Origin: Isoetes taiwanensis
Lineage: Eukaryota; Streptophyta; Lycopodiopsida; Isoetales; Isoetaceae
Length of the DNA stretch: 64,000 nucleotides
Reading direction: 5' to 3'
Assembly: GCA_021234155.1 (NCBI GenBank)
Contig: JAJEKV010000216.1
Span: 372,001-436,000 of the forward strand
Part shown: positions 45,307 through 57,299 of the stretch, piece by piece
Layout: each line of letters begins with the position of its first letter
Numbering within the stretch: the stretch's first letter is position 1
Program-made: the position numbers and the translations under genes
Notes under the pieces: model-generated
Seen by the model: only the letters and a program-made list of their open reading frames with translations
What the model was told of the DNA's origin: nothing
Databases searched by the model: none

Positions 45307-46147
45307 TCATGCCATGAACTAGAAATACAATGCCACTATTCTTTCCCATGTCCTTCATGCATTTAAGCTCTCGTTGATGAAACTCACACTATAACAGCGT
45401 GAGGTCATAATCCACATACAAAGAGGTACCTGTACAATTTGATTGCTTAACAGAGTATGATATCTTAAATAATTGGCTGTGACTATAAATTTTACAGGAT
45501 GTGGGTAGTTATGGTGTTTAAACACTCTAGACGTGATGCTCGAATGATTGTCTACATGAATGTGGAAACTTGTCTTGGAGCAGATCATTGACTAAACCTT
45601 CTTTGTGGGATCCTCATGTGCCTCCTCATGGAGGCCATAGACTACCACATTGTGGCATATGCAACTCTTCTTTTGTTGCTCTGTGAGTGATTGCCTAATA
45701 TTATCTCTCGTGTGAGTAGGCATAGCGATGGTTCCAGCCATGAGAGCCTGAGGTTTCAAAGCTACTCGATCTGAAAGAACATGAAATTCCTATCTTGCCA
45801 TGAACTCGAGCCACAGTGCCACCATTCTTTCCCATGTCCTTCATCGTGCAAGCTCTCGTTGGTGTGACTCATGCTCTAGTAGTGAGAGGCTATAATCCAC
45901 ATACAAAGAGGTACCTTGCAATTTGGCTGCTTGACAGTGTATCCTCTAACAATTGCATCTACGATCATAAATTTTGCAAGACATGGTTGGTTATGCGTTG
46001 AAGGCCTAGACATGATGCTTTAACGGCCTAGACATGATACTTTAACAATCTTATACATGAAATGTGGAAGCTCATCTTAGAGAGGATCATTGTCTAAATC
46101 TTCTTTTTGAGATCCTCATGCGCATCCTCTTGGAGGCCACAGACTTG
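45307..46147. repeat. Diverged direct duplication, units ~350 bp, period ~487 bp
   Basis: Unit 1 (45307-45655) and unit 2 (45795-46147) share TGCCATGAACT, ATTCTTTCCCATGTCCTTCA, ATAATCCACATACAAAGAGG, GATCATTG and GATCCTCATG in the same order. Divergence is roughly one base in five. Unit 2 has its own small duplication (GGCCTAGACATGATGCTTTA / GGCCTAGACATGATACTTTA). No coding frame is conserved between the units. Confidence 0.7.
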
Positions 46148-46399
46148 AAAGTTTAGCTAGAGAAACAATTACTAGACATAAGAAATTCAATTCAATATGC
46201 AACTATTGAATTAGGCTATGGGTGAAAGTATGCTAGTGAGATCAAAAAGCATGCGTGGGACGATGCTTATAGCAGTGGTTTTGCCCGCTTAAAAGCACCC
46301 CCGCTTTGCTTAATCCGGGTGCTGATGGGTGTAATCGCCCCATCATTTTTACGCCCTTCATGTACGCACACGCCCACCTCACGAACAAATGTTAGAAAA

Positions 46400-49300
46400 A
46401 TGATTGTGGGATTTTGGCTGGATTTTCGCTGGCAGTGGTGTGGTAGTACGTTGCAAATTGGATTACTTCATCATGGCGCGAAAATTCTCCCCTCCATTCA
46501 CTCATCCTCCCTCTCTCGGGAATTTCATGGCGCCCCTCGACACCGGGTTTGGAGGCAATCACACGTTTAGCATTGATTTTTTACTGATGAATCCCAACTC
46601 TGTTGTTCCAGATTTGTTGGATGTCAATGCAACGGGGAAATATCACGTGAAGATCCAGTTTACTCTCGCAATTTACAAGAAATTGGATGCAGCGAGAAAA
46701 GAGAGAATACAGACACGGAATAAGATGAAAAAGCAGCGGTTGAATGGGGATCCGAGCATGAGACGAGGCAAGAAATAGCCAAGCAAGTAGTTGATTACTT
46801 CAATAAGCTCACCAAAAAAGCATTCACCCGAACTCAAAGCCGATGTGATGAAGAGGGTGGTTCATCACCACCTAAATGGAAATCTCGAGAACACGGAATT
46901 TTGCCAAATCCAAAGGAGTGCAAGGCAGCGGGGTACTTTGCTCAACAACTTGAAACAGACAATGGCAGCCACAAAGAGGCAAAGGAACCATGATATTTGG
47001 AGAGCCGTAACTCTACACTTGTGGGGATGGCTTCTTCCACAAAATCAAGATGCAATTCCACTATGGCGGGGCTGTTAGGTACATCTAATTCTTGCTTTCA
47101 TGCCCCGTGCTTCTTCATGCTTTCAAGTGCTTGTATCTCGAAAGTGATCTTTGGGTGGGATATGTTCATTGATTAATGTGCAATATTTTTATGATAGGTT
47201 GCATGAGGTCAACTATTGCAACTCGGCCGTGATTAAGGAAATCGGAAGCCTTCCTTTGAAATGGTTCGTGGTCTTGTTTCCAAAGGAGGTTGAGGTGCGA
47301 TTCTCTCCCCCGCTTGCAAGCAAAGCATAACGTAATCTTGGAAACAAAATAGCGCAGTCTCCTTGCAAGAAAGATGTTGTGAACAATTGTTGGAGAGTCG
47401 GGGCTTCAATTTCTTATCCCTTGCACCTTATGGAGGTCATACATGTACAAGTTTCCATACATTCTTTTTTTTTTTTTCTATTATTGCATAAATATTCCTA
47501 ACCAAAGGCCATCATTCACCAAGCAAACTATATCAACAATACAAAAAGGCACATCCCTAACACCCTGTTTGCTTAAAGGCTTTAGTAGTTGAAGCCTATT
47601 TATGTAAAGAAAGTATCGTAAAGGGAAACCCGTTGTTGCATATACCATATGAAGTTGGAGTATGCCGTGGTAGCAATCAATGCATTAAGGTCGCCAAAAA
47701 CCGGATTCCATGGTGAAGAGTGCAAGTGCACCGCGAGGTCCGGTGGACCTCGGTGAGAATTGTCCGCCAGCCACCATACATATGACTCAACAAGCGAGCT
47801 CGAGGGCTGTGGTTTGCAACAAGAGCGAGGGTGAAGAATGATATAAACATGACCGCTTGATGCGGATATGTCGGCGTGGCATAAAAAGTCTTCGTGATAT
47901 GTCCAAGAGAAAAGAGAGAATCATGAGTTCTTGCTTGAATGGAAGACGTTTGAAAAGGTAATACTCTCTTTGGCGTTTGGTCAAGCATGTTGAGATGTGA
48001 TGTCATCCGCCGAATCGCGCTTGTGTGCTTTCAACATGCGCTAATCTTCCGTAATATATGCTACATGACCTTGTTTACATTCCGGTGGAGACGTAATAGC
48101 TGGTGGAGTTGCTGCGTTACCAAAGGAAGTGCTGTGGCAGCAGAAAGAAAAGATCCAATGCCACCAAGAAGGGAAACAAAAGTAAGAAATCCAATGTAGT
48201 TGGTGGGACATACCAAGTTGCCGCGACAAGTTGAGAAGAAAGGAAACAAAAGTAAGAAATCCAAGGTATTTGGTGGGACACAAACAAAACCGCAGCACAA
48301 GATGAGACCTCAAATGGCAAGGGGAAAAAAAAAAAAAGGACCAAAGGTCCTTAGATTGTCTTACAAGAGAACGGCAAGCGGTGAAGGATTTCATTTCATA
48401 TCCGTGTTCCACATTGAAGATATTCGTGCCACACAATTCATGTGGGCTAGATGGGCCATGCAATTCGGGGGTTGCTCGACAATATCCAAGATGGCACCAT
48501 TGTTTCGTAGAATTGATTTTGCAGAGAATTACAAAGATAAAAATACAAAAGGAGGTTCAAAGCCAAAGATTGGCACAATGACCAGATAACAATTTCGCCC
48601 ACATCACGTGCATGGGATGGATAATTTCTGGGATCGAAAAGTTACCTTGAAGGAAACCCATTTTACTTGAGTGATGACAAGATTCATGACACTCTTTTTG
48701 TGCAAAGAATCGCCTTAGAAAGCACAATTCATGGCTAGTATCAAATGGTGTAGAATTCTCCAGGCATATAGTTTGGTCGATGGTTGTTCTAGCCAATTCA
48801 AATCCGCCGAGCCATTCTATTTCCTACCAAGATATCACCACGAGCTAGGGAAAAAAATAATATGGAATTTCTTTGGGACAGCCCATGGTAAGGGAGAGCA
48901 CGATGGGCAAGGGCAGTCCATAAAGGGGCATTCACTAGAGAGCAGCTCAAGTATGATGGAGTGAGATTTAGGGGGTGTGCCGATGCTGGTGGAATTCGCT
49001 ACGCAATGGAATGAAGGTGCCAAAGAATCGGGACATCAAGAGGTAATATGCTTTCATCCGTGATTCATCCGCTTTTAACGTGCTTTCATCCGCTTTAAAA
49101 AGTGCTTTCATCCGCTTTTATCTGCCGTGGTATTTGCCGTATTGTGCCCTGCATCTTTGTATGTGAACTCGCCAATACTTGTTGCCGGGCTTTTGCGTGC
49201 ACTTCCGTTCATTGGAAAGGATGATGTTGATAGGACGTACCGCCGACCGCGCGAGGGTAGAAGGGACCAAGATTATACACGATGATCGTGACATACTTGG

Positions 49301-49800
49301 CCAAATCAAAGCACAAGGGTGGCTCATAGAGGTTTAAGTTGTTTCGTGGTAACCTGTTTGAAAGGAAACTGGTCATCTTGGCGCGGAACAGCAGAGGTTA
49401 AAGAATTGGAAATATGTTACTCTAAGGCCGAAAAGTCCACCGGGTGAAGGTAATCAAGATGAAATCGATGAGGCATTTTTGAAGGTGATGGAGAATGGCT
49501 TAGTTGAAACATAGAGGAAGGTGATAACTTTGCGTTGTAGTGAGGAGGGAAATCGGGAGAATCTTGATTTCTATGTGGTGAAATGTGTTAAGTCGAGGCA
49601 TATCCTTGAGGGTAATTGTCAAGGATAGCGGGTCGAACCTTCAATGTCGATGAACATGTGTTGGCTGGTTTGTACTATCGCTGTCAGCCCGATGGTACTT
49701 TGGGAGCTACTTGAAGACAAAGGCCCTGACCTTCCGGTACACTCATCACGTATCAGCTATCAAGTTTGAGATGAATCGTTCACCGCACCAACAGATTTTC
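46400..49800 (+). pseudogene. DGCxxQFK/HGKG transposase-like gene, heavily broken
   Basis: The plus strand carries a long degenerate gene. The N-terminal part (46404-46778) reads FGGNHTFSIDFLLMNPNSVV and VKIQFTLAIYKKLDAARKER, then RTQSR- and NTEFCQIQRS-like segments. The core, 48725-48960, reads VDGCSSQFKSAEPFYFLPRY and GKKIIWNFFGTAHGKGEHDG. The signature DGC-x2-QFK ... FFGTxHGKGxxDG is shared by a large set of uncharacterised, probably transposon-derived proteins in algae, ferns and invertebrates, where the acidic residues suggest an RNase-H fold. The C-terminal part (49550-49790) reads NLDFYVVKCVKSRHILEGNC and HHVSAIKFEMN. Stops and frameshifts are frequent throughout. The region 47080-47950 within the span is poorly assigned and may hold a further insertion. 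Confidence 0.62.
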
Positions 49801-50159
49801 CCTTGATCGGGCTACTCACCGGATGATCATTGATCACCGCCATACCGAAGGTTGAATATGCTTTTGACCTAGTTGTTTTATCATTTTGACAGTCTCAGAA
49901 GTTACTACTTGTGTACTTGTCTCAAATTTTGATCATTATATTGGAGACAATGCTTTGAGACAAGTTTTGTAGTATTGGACCACGTGCATTGGAGTATTTT
50001 AGTATTGGAAACAATGCTTGTAGTATTGAGAGTAAGCTTGATATATATTACGTAAAAATTGTACACTCAAGATTAGAGACATCTTACAAGATCACTCAAT
50101 ACTCAAGATAACACAAAGTAATCATGCATATATATTACAAAAAGTAGTATACAATGGTT
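49801..50159. other. Spacer between the two convergent ORFs
   Basis: AT-rich with repeated TAGTATTG(G/A)A words (49967, 49997, 50018). No gene is recognised. Confidence 0.4.
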
Positions 50160-50169
50160 ACTTCATGAG

Positions 50170-50919
50170 TCATGAAGTCTTCAAAGTCATGCTCGTCGCC
50201 GTGGAAGGGTGCCTAGCTTTGCCTTTGTACTTCAAGAGGAGCATTGAGGATATAGTAGGCCGAGACAAGGTAGTTATTGAGACAAGAATCCATCGCGAAT
50301 TGCCTCCGGGCCAACCATGCATCGGTGAAATCAATTTGTGAGATGCTTTCGTGACTATATGAGAAGACAAGTAGTCCAAAGTGGACACACAAACTTCTCC
50401 AAAAAATTGTCCTCTTCTTGCCCCCTTGAAAGGCATAACAGAACGGTTTGTGTGCGAGGGTTTTAGAAACCCTTTGTGTAGGTTGTCATCAACCAAGAAA
50501 ATCATACCATGATATTGAGGAAAATCCTCAAGTACAACCTTCAACTCCTTGAAAAAAAGTTGTTTTTTTAGGTGTTTGATGGTTGGATGCTCGCATGCAT
50601 AGCAATGTCTTGACCATATATCTTCAAGAATCTGGTGTTCCAAATCGGGAATAATGCATCCACCATATCCCTTGTATTCAAGTAGAGAAGCACTCCAAAT
50701 CACAACATCAAACCTCTGTGATTGCCCATTCCACAAACTCATGATACCCGGTGCGCAAATTAGGTACTTACTTGCGCTTTTTACAACATGGTTCGTTTGT
50801 GGTGGATGCAAGATTTTCCCGTTCATTCTCCTACGTTGTGTGCGTGCCATTACACCATTTATGTCAAGCACCATGCACTTCCGCCCGGGTGTCCATCCCT
50901 CGATGTTTGCAACCATCAT
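50170..50919 (-). CDS. FCP1/NIF-like HAD phosphatase-domain protein, probably frameshifted at the 3' end
   Basis: The 249-codon frame starts at ATG 50919 (open for ~17 further codons upstream). Residues 15-24 read CMVLDINGVM, where HAD phosphatases have DxDGT/V. The nucleophile D19 is present but the second acid is Asn, as in the plant DLNG-type FCP1-like group. FDVVIWSAS (70-78) and IFLVDDNLHKGF (140-151) match the later NIF motifs. The C-terminal ~80 residues look out of frame: a neighbouring frame reads ISQIDFTDAWLARRQFAMDS, which fits the family end better, implying a shift near 50390. Intact relatives dephosphorylate proteins such as the RNA polymerase II tail. Activity is doubtful given D-to-N and the shift. 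The family is likely; whether it is a live gene is unknown. Confidence 0.65.
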   Translation of the reverse strand: MMVANIEGWTPGRKCMVLDINGVMARTQRRRMNGKILHPPQTNHVVKSASKYLICAPGIMSLWNGQSQRFDVVIWSASLLEYKGYGGCIIPDLEHQILEDIWSRHCYACEHPTIKHLKKQLFFKELKVVLEDFPQYHGMIFLVDDNLHKGFLKPSHTNRSVMPFKGARRGQFFGEVCVSTLDYLSSHIVTKASHKLISPMHGWPGGNSRWILVSITTLSRPTISSMLLLKYKGKARHPSTATSMTLKTS

Positions 50920-51039
50920 CGATGTCCACGTGATCGCTTGGCTTGTACCGGACTGTGCTGGGAAGTGCTATCCGGACATGTCGGGTATTCGCGAATCTTT
51001 GGACTACGGTTTATCTTTGCTACCAGATGATGGAGAGTG

Positions 51040-51900
51040 CTGATAGCCATAGTTAGATACATCCTTATCTGTATCTCCCTGCCCCCAATGTATGGGTGTT
51101 TCCTGGCTATCAGTAACCCTTACCAAGTGGTGGCTTAAGGGACTAGGTGGTTTGTCAACCCCTCGTCACGAAACTACTTTCCTTGGTCTCCTGCAAAATC
51201 AAAAGTGGTGCTACAATTACCAACTGAAACTTGCAGAACATTATGCCAAGTGAAATAAGACAAGTAAAATAACTGCTTGATCTTAAATATTGGATTGCAC
51301 CTTTTATATGTAATAGGTTGTTTTTGCACTTTGGTTTCTTCATTATCTGTCTGGGTTCTCTCACTATCTTGACTTCAGTCGATAAGCACCACTTGTAATG
51401 CGCCTTCTCCTTCAAGTGGGCAAATGCATATTGATCCCTAGGTTGAAACTTCAAAACAACTTTTACAAGGACACAATGGGGAAAATAAATATATTACGGT
51501 ATTAAACAAAAAACCTTTTAACCCGGGATCGTTTTGGCACGTCTTGTGCAAACAAAATTGGGCCACGAAACAAGTACATATAAATTACATTAGACTGAGG
51601 TTTTTTTCCTAGTGCCACGCCTATAGGCACGTCCTCATCAACCGAATCATCGACTCACCCTCACTCTCGGGCTCTATAACATTTTGGTCTTGGACCTTGT
51701 GAGCCTTGTGATTCGCCCACAACCTTGTTCACCGCTTATCCACTATATTGGGTCTTCAACATCCTTGTCTTTCCCTCGCAACAACAAGTGTTAGAGGAGG
51801 CCTTTGTAGAGGTTGCTTGCCAATTTGGAACTATATTGTATTTCTCGGCATCGTCGAACTACCGAATCGCTTTGGACCGTGTTGGTGTCTTTCCTGATGC
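51040..51900. other. Unassigned spacer upstream of the FCP1-like ORF
   Basis: No recognisable protein. It may include 5' UTR or intron of the minus-strand ORFs. A minus frame at 51454-51155 has no motif. Confidence 0.35.
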
Positions 51901-51920
51901 TTTAGGTCTTTGCATTGTCT

Positions 51921-52872
51921 TCAACTTTGCCGCTTGCCTGCGTCTTTGTTCCTTTGCCTATAGGCTTCTAATGTACCCACTTGGGGAAACAAAGCGTGTA
52001 CCTTTTTTGCATTTGTTCTTGCTTGTGGAGTTGAGTCCTTGTAGACTTGTAATGAGGGGGTCCTTTTACTAAGAGGTGTTTTCAACGCTTGCTTCCTTTT
52101 CCGTTCCCCTGCAGTTGTAGCTACCACCTCATCTAAGTCAATTGTCTCAACTTCTTTGTTTGTGTGCTGCCCCAGCATATAAGGGTTCTGTATTTGTCTT
52201 CCCCAATTCCTCCACTAAACTCGCTTTGGGCCCTGTTTTCGAGCATTCGAGGCGGATCGCGTCTTCTCCATAAAGCAAACTCGGGGCGGTGACATGATAT
52301 CACGTGGCCACATTTCAACCCGGACTTAGGGTGTAATCATCACGGAATGCCAGCCCAGCATGTGGGCATCTCTCCTCATCTCAATTGGCAACCTGAATGT
52401 CACGGGATAGATGCTCCAAGGCTGGCCGGCTCTCCTTGTAAGCTCCCCTAATTTGTTGAGATTCGTAAGTGCTTGCTTGGCTTTTGCAAGCTGCACTTCA
52501 TTGTTGCAACCTCAGGCTATAGTGGCCACTTTTGTTGAACTATCCCTCATCTACTGGGCCACCCCCATTTCAACAAGGGCTTTGAGCATGTACTACGCCA
52601 TGTCTTTTCTCTCTCCAAGCTCGGTGAGCTCACAGAGGCACCAAAGATCGGGACTGGTTTGCTTGAAGGCGTGAGATGTTGTCTTTAATTTTATGCAATT
52701 TCTCTTGTGAAGCCAAAGAAGAAAGCTCCCTTAGCGGGGACTGGACAACTAGCTCCTTCTTGGAGACTAAATCAACTAACTGGGTGTTTAGGGTTTCTCG
52801 CAAATTCGCGGCACATGACTTGGAGGCGGATATGTTCTCCCCCATAAGCCGCTGGTAAGCTGTTGGGCACAT
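51921..52872 (-). pseudogene. Broken coiled-coil-type ORF, unrecognised
   Basis: Minus-strand reading gives MCPTAYQRLMGENISASKSC and VSKKELVVQSPLRELSSLAS with QEKLHKIKDNISRLQANQS (52872-52630). Shifted frames then give LAKAKQALTNLNKLGELT (about 52470) and a basic segment EVVATTAGERKRKQALKTPL (about 52110). The helical, charged composition resembles a structural or element-encoded protein. Frames change at least three times. It lies upstream of, and in the same orientation as, the FCP1-like ORF, but I cannot show they are one gene. Confidence 0.35.
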
Positions 52873-54297
52873 TGCAAAGCTCTAATGGGCGGCCTCCCTT
52901 CTAATTTTAATACCGATTGCCTCCCGAACCGCCTTTACGCTATGCTTTCAGGTGTTGTGGTTTGCTGGGATTTGCTGACTGCTTTCACGCTTCTTTGGAG
53001 CACCGCTGGTGGGTTCACTTTTAACCTTGTTGCCGTAGGCTCTACTCTTTGCCGCGTGGCTGCCCAATTAACCTTGAACTTTTGTGGATCCCCGCTTTGC
53101 TCGTGCAGTTATTGAATGCAAATAGGTATGATAATCTTGTCTTTCTAACTTCTCTTGTTCTTCAACCCGTTTGGTATATTTTGCTTTCGAAGTTTCTATT
53201 AGAGCTTCTTCGTGCTCGCCTTACCTTGTCAATGGAAGTTTTGCGGGGAATGACCCGTTGGTATCCCAAACTTCATTGTACTTTGCTGCGGATATGAGAT
53301 TCGTTCGGGGGAAATTGAGAGGGATGAACGCCCTCGTTTGGCGAACCCATACGCATGGAAGTCTTCTTGGTTCGGCAATCAGCCAGGTTCGGTCTTAAGG
53401 GAGCGTTTCTTGGCCCGGAAGAATGCAAGAAAATCGAATTACGAGGTTGAACCCTAAACCCATAGAAATTTTGTTTTGTTGCTTTTTGCTTTAAACAAAT
53501 GGGTTAGATTGGAATTCTTTTGGCAAGGCGGATCAATCACCTTCTTTACCATGGTTGATCTGTTTTGTTTAATGTGGAAATCCGAGATCGCAAATTCGCG
53601 GGTTGCTTGGCGATGAGAGAAATTTGGGGAGAGAGATTTGGAAAAACACAAATTGAAAGTTCGTTCGTTAGCTAGTGGTTCCAGATTGGGGTCGCATTCA
53701 TTTGAGGGGCGGCAAGGTAATGATTGTATAAGCGGTGCAAGAAGCTAGGCGAATAGGCAGGCAGAATATAGGTGGTACTATATAGGTGAAGGGTGGGAAA
53801 AAATGTTTGAAGGGTGGAAAAAAAAATGTACTTTGGGTCTTTGGTCTTTGGAGTCGGCGTTTTTGCTACCCACCGCGATACTTTCACCCCTATAGCAAAT
53901 GTAACCATGCCTTTTAATAATTCGAAAGAATGTTATAACCATTGAACAAACAATGTTCAAATGGAATTTGCAAAAACAATTATACCAAAAGTATTTCTTA
54001 GGAAGCCCAAGCACGCTCAACAAGAACAACTCGGAAGATTTCACCTTGTGTGATCACTTTCCCAATTTGCATCAGCATAAATAGTAAGTGCAAGATCATT
54101 ATTCTTGAATGTCAATACAAACTTACAATAAAGGAATATTAGGTCTAGTACCATAAAATACAAATAACAAGCATCCAATAATTCTATATAAGGTACATTT
54201 GCCATTTGCTTTTGTTCGATATTGTTCTAGGGCTCATGTCTGAGGACAATTTAAGCCCTTGATCTATTGGTGTCCTAGATACATTGCATTCTAGCAT
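52873..54297. other. Unassigned spacer
   Basis: Short frames on both strands (for example 52885-53115 plus, 53454-53908 minus) without family motifs. No gene call is supportable. Confidence 0.4.
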
Positions 54298-54298
54298 G

Positions 54299-54930
54299 TT
54301 AAACCTCCTCACCATCCCTTGATATTGCATTTTTGTGTGATGTCAATCGCTTTTCTTTCATATCTCTTCTAACCTTCATTCCAGCAACTTTTTTCAATCT
54401 TCCCAAGTCTGTCATTTGGAATTTGTTTTCCAAAATTCGTTTGCAGTACTCCAATATACTTGAATCACTTGGCACCATGATATTATCGTCTACATATAAT
54501 GCTATGATGCAGAATTGTCCTTCTTTGTTTAAAATGTACATATTCCCATCATTGTTAAAGTTGTTGAACCCCTAATCCATGCAAATATTGTTCTATACAT
54601 TCGTAACATATGGTGCACTTCTAGGTTATTTAGCATTTGTAAAGGCCAGTAGAATTTTTATGCTAGTTAATTTGCCAATAGGAGAGAATATCTCATCATA
54701 GTCCATACCTTTCTTTTGGTTAAATCCCTACAACCAACCGTGCTTTATACTTCTGCTCTCCATTGGCTCTAGTATTCAATTTGAATATCCATTTGCTCCC
54801 TATGACATTTTTATCTGCGTGCATTTCTTCCATCATGACTTGCTTCCAACCTTCAACTTCTACCAACCTAATTGCTTCTTCATAGCTCAAAAGAATTCTG
54901 GATTCTAAAATGGCCAAACATGGTTGATAT
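54299..54930 (-). mobile_element. Copia reverse-transcriptase fragment, second copia lineage
   Basis: The minus strand from 54930 reads SYEEAIRLVEVEGWKQVMMEE, NVIGSKWIFKLNTRANGE and YKARLVVGI (54917-54720), the integrase/RT linker and RT start. After a degenerate gap, FCIIALYVDDNIMVPSDSS (catalytic YVDD, about 54480), ENKFQMTDLGRLKKVAGMKV and a stop at 54299 follow. It is a different copia copy from that at 12-20 kb, and has no LTR nearby that I can see. RT motifs between 54540 and 54720 are largely decayed. Confidence 0.85.
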
Positions 54931-55153
54931 CTATCAATTCATTATGCGGTCTCTTGCTTTTTATCACCTTCAATTCTGCCATAGTCGAGGATCGTTAATG
55001 TCAAAATGCTCTTTAAGTTTCTCAATCTGTGACTTCCTTTTCTCTTCTCCTTTGGACCTTGTTGTTTCCTTTGCTCATTGTCATTGTCATCATTATCTTC
55101 CATCTCTTGTTCCCCTTGCAATTGTACTTTCTCATGCATTTGTTCTTCTAGCT
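54931..55153. other. Probable copia linker remnant
   Basis: The minus frame 55139-54942 is acidic (EQEMEDNDDNDNEQRKQQG), similar in style to the variable region before copia RT. It may be the upstream part of the fragment at 54299-54930. Confidence 0.4.
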
Positions 55154-55200
55154 CATCACCATCACCATCACCATCACCATCACCATCACCATCACCATCA
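55154..55200. repeat. (ATCACC)n microsatellite
   Basis: About eight perfect ATCACC units in a row. Confidence 0.95.
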
Positions 55201-55256
55201 AGCGAGTTTCATTAAAGTTGGAATTCGAAGACAAGTTGGAATAATTTTTATATAGT

Positions 55257-55402
55257 ATACTTGGAGGGTTATGTATACCTCAATACTTATAGTATGGTTA
55301 TGTGTATTACATAAGGTTATGTATACATGTGTATACTAGTATACATCAATACTTATATTACGGTTATGTGTACTACAAAGGTTATGTATACGTTGTATAC
55401 TA
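55257..55402. repeat. ~70 bp tandem repeat
   Basis: GGTTATGTATACNTCAATACTTATA, TTATGTGTA(T/C)TACA and AAGGTTATGTATAC occur twice in order, ending in palindromic GTATACTAGTATAC. Confidence 0.7.
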
Positions 55403-55738
55403 ACACAACGATTACAATAAGATAACAAGTACTATTATTCTTCTACTATTACTCTGAATGATCGGAACTAGCGGAGCGCTCGGAGATCCTTTCGATCATG
55501 AACATTTGATACTCTCTATTCCATAGGAGATGGATGATGCTGTCGGCCAGGATCGGGATAATGGCGAGGATTGAGAGCAACGATTGGTGAGCCGGTCTTC
55601 AAGCGGTATATCTCATTTCGGCGGCACCGCTTGAAGTCCTCATGATTCATCTTGCAAGTGATAGAATCACGTTCAAGACGAAATCGTCATAGCTAGGCGG
55701 AGGCCAATGTTGCACTTTCGGCAATTTGATGTATATTT

Positions 55739-55835
55739 ATACCCACCAAAATTATTGATGGTATATACCCACCAAAATTATTGATGGTATATACTCACCA
55801 AAATTATTGATAGTATATACATAGAAATTATTGGA
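55739..55835. repeat. 26-bp tandem repeat, ~4 copies
   Basis: The unit ACCCACCAAAATTATTGATG plus GTATAT starts at 55741, 55767 and 55793, with a decayed fourth copy at 55819. Confidence 0.92.
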
Positions 55836-55869
55836 TCATATACATGTATGATACTGTCATTATAATGGC

Positions 55870-56690
55870 AATGAACACCAATAATTCACATCAATAATTT
55901 TACTTCACTATAAAAGCGACTCCATTAAATTGGTAGAGGTCATTCATCTCCCATGGCTTCCTTGCACGATCGTCAGGGAGAACATCCAAACCATCAAGTG
56001 CTACATGAGCTACAATGATCCGTATGATTGCGCAATAAAGGGTGTCAAGATGGTTCCATGGCTGCAATCCGAGATGGTCCTGCGAGTGCTTGCGGGGAAG
56101 CTCACTCATGTTGTGATCCATCTATATTGGCTTCACGATCATGAGATCTATGAGCTGAATGCCATTACCTCATTCGGTGTTGATGATGAGTGAATCGGTG
56201 ATGATCGTATACATTAAGGATATAATAATATAAGCACTTATGATTTGTGTATACATTAAGGATATATATAATATAAGCATAGTGAATATTAGGTGATGTA
56301 TAGAATCTGAGTACATGATAGAATCATACCATGCAGTACATGATACTTGTATACGCTCAATGATGGCGCTCACAGGTCCACCCCAATAATTCACATCAAT
56401 AATTTTACTTCACTATAAAACAGCTCCATTCGGGCTAGGGGTCATTCATCTCAATGGATTATTTGCCTTCTTACATTTCACCACATCGGGGCGACCAAGT
56501 GCTCAATGAGCCACTCGATCTTGTTGGTTGCCTAGGCGGGCATCTTCTTCTTGATCCCTACTGCGAAGAAAAGCTTTGGTATTTGAGATTCATTGCCCTG
56601 CGTCAATTCGTGTTATGATCCATCGATTTGGCTTCTGGCGCGCATGAGCTATGAGATATCGGGGATCACTACTACAGATCCCGAAGATGA
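55870..56690 (+). repeat. Duplicated block with conserved TATA-like promoter segment
   Basis: AATAATTTTACTTCACTATAAAA, CTCCATT and GGTCATTCATCTC occur at 55897-55951 and 56397-56449, period 499. Downstream similarity (CAAGTGCT(A/C)(A/C)ATGAGC, GTTATGATCCATC, GATGAATGAATCA-like ends) continues for about 290 bp in each unit. Each has an ATG just after TCATCTC, but the open frames differ (a 21-codon frame in unit 1, a frame reading MDYLPSY in unit 2), so no shared protein is evident. The strongest conservation is in the promoter-like head. Confidence 0.6.
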
Positions 56691-57299
56691 ATGAATCACA
56701 CTGTTCAATATATAAACACTTGACCATCTTATCTATGAATCATGTATGCATTTATATATTAAAGATGTAGCGATTACATATGATCACAAAAATATAGTAA
56801 TGTACAAGATCTTATGTACTAAGATGAAAGATATGTATTACAAGTACAAGATCTCATGTATTAAGATGAACAATGTGCTATGTCTTTCCACATGTCTACA
56901 ATATATTTGAATTTGAACTATTTTGCCCCTCTTGCCATTGGCATCGGGCATAATGAATAGCATCTAAATTTTCATACCTTGAAGGATCGGAAGGATTAGG
57001 CCGCCAACGCTTAGTCAAGCGGGTCTTTGTAGTCCCCTCCGGTGAGGCTTCCACCACGATACAAAAATATGGCCAAAATATGTAGATTACGGATCAAGAA
57101 CGACATTCTCCTCTTGCATATCCTAACCAAGTGGCGGTGTTATCATCTCCGGTCGACTAGAACAAACATACCCTTTGTCACATATGCGTGAGGATCAAAC
57201 TCTTCAAGAGGCAACCTTTGATGACCATCGGACGGGCCACAATAAGATGGTAAAGGTCGTGTGACCAAAGGCGGATCGTCGACCTCTGGAACAAATCTT
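56691..57299. other. Unassigned AT-rich spacer
   Basis: Contains repeats of the phrase ACAAGATCT(T/C)ATGTA(C/T)TAAGATGAA (56810, 56843). No gene is recognised. Confidence 0.45.

Noticed and set aside
55739-55835. CRISPR-like array
   Set aside because: The 26-bp units are directly adjacent with no spacers, in a plant nuclear context. It is a plain tandem repeat.
55930-56193. 87-codon plus-strand frame as a small gene
   Set aside because: It has no ATG at its start, and the duplicated copy 499 bp downstream does not keep the frame.
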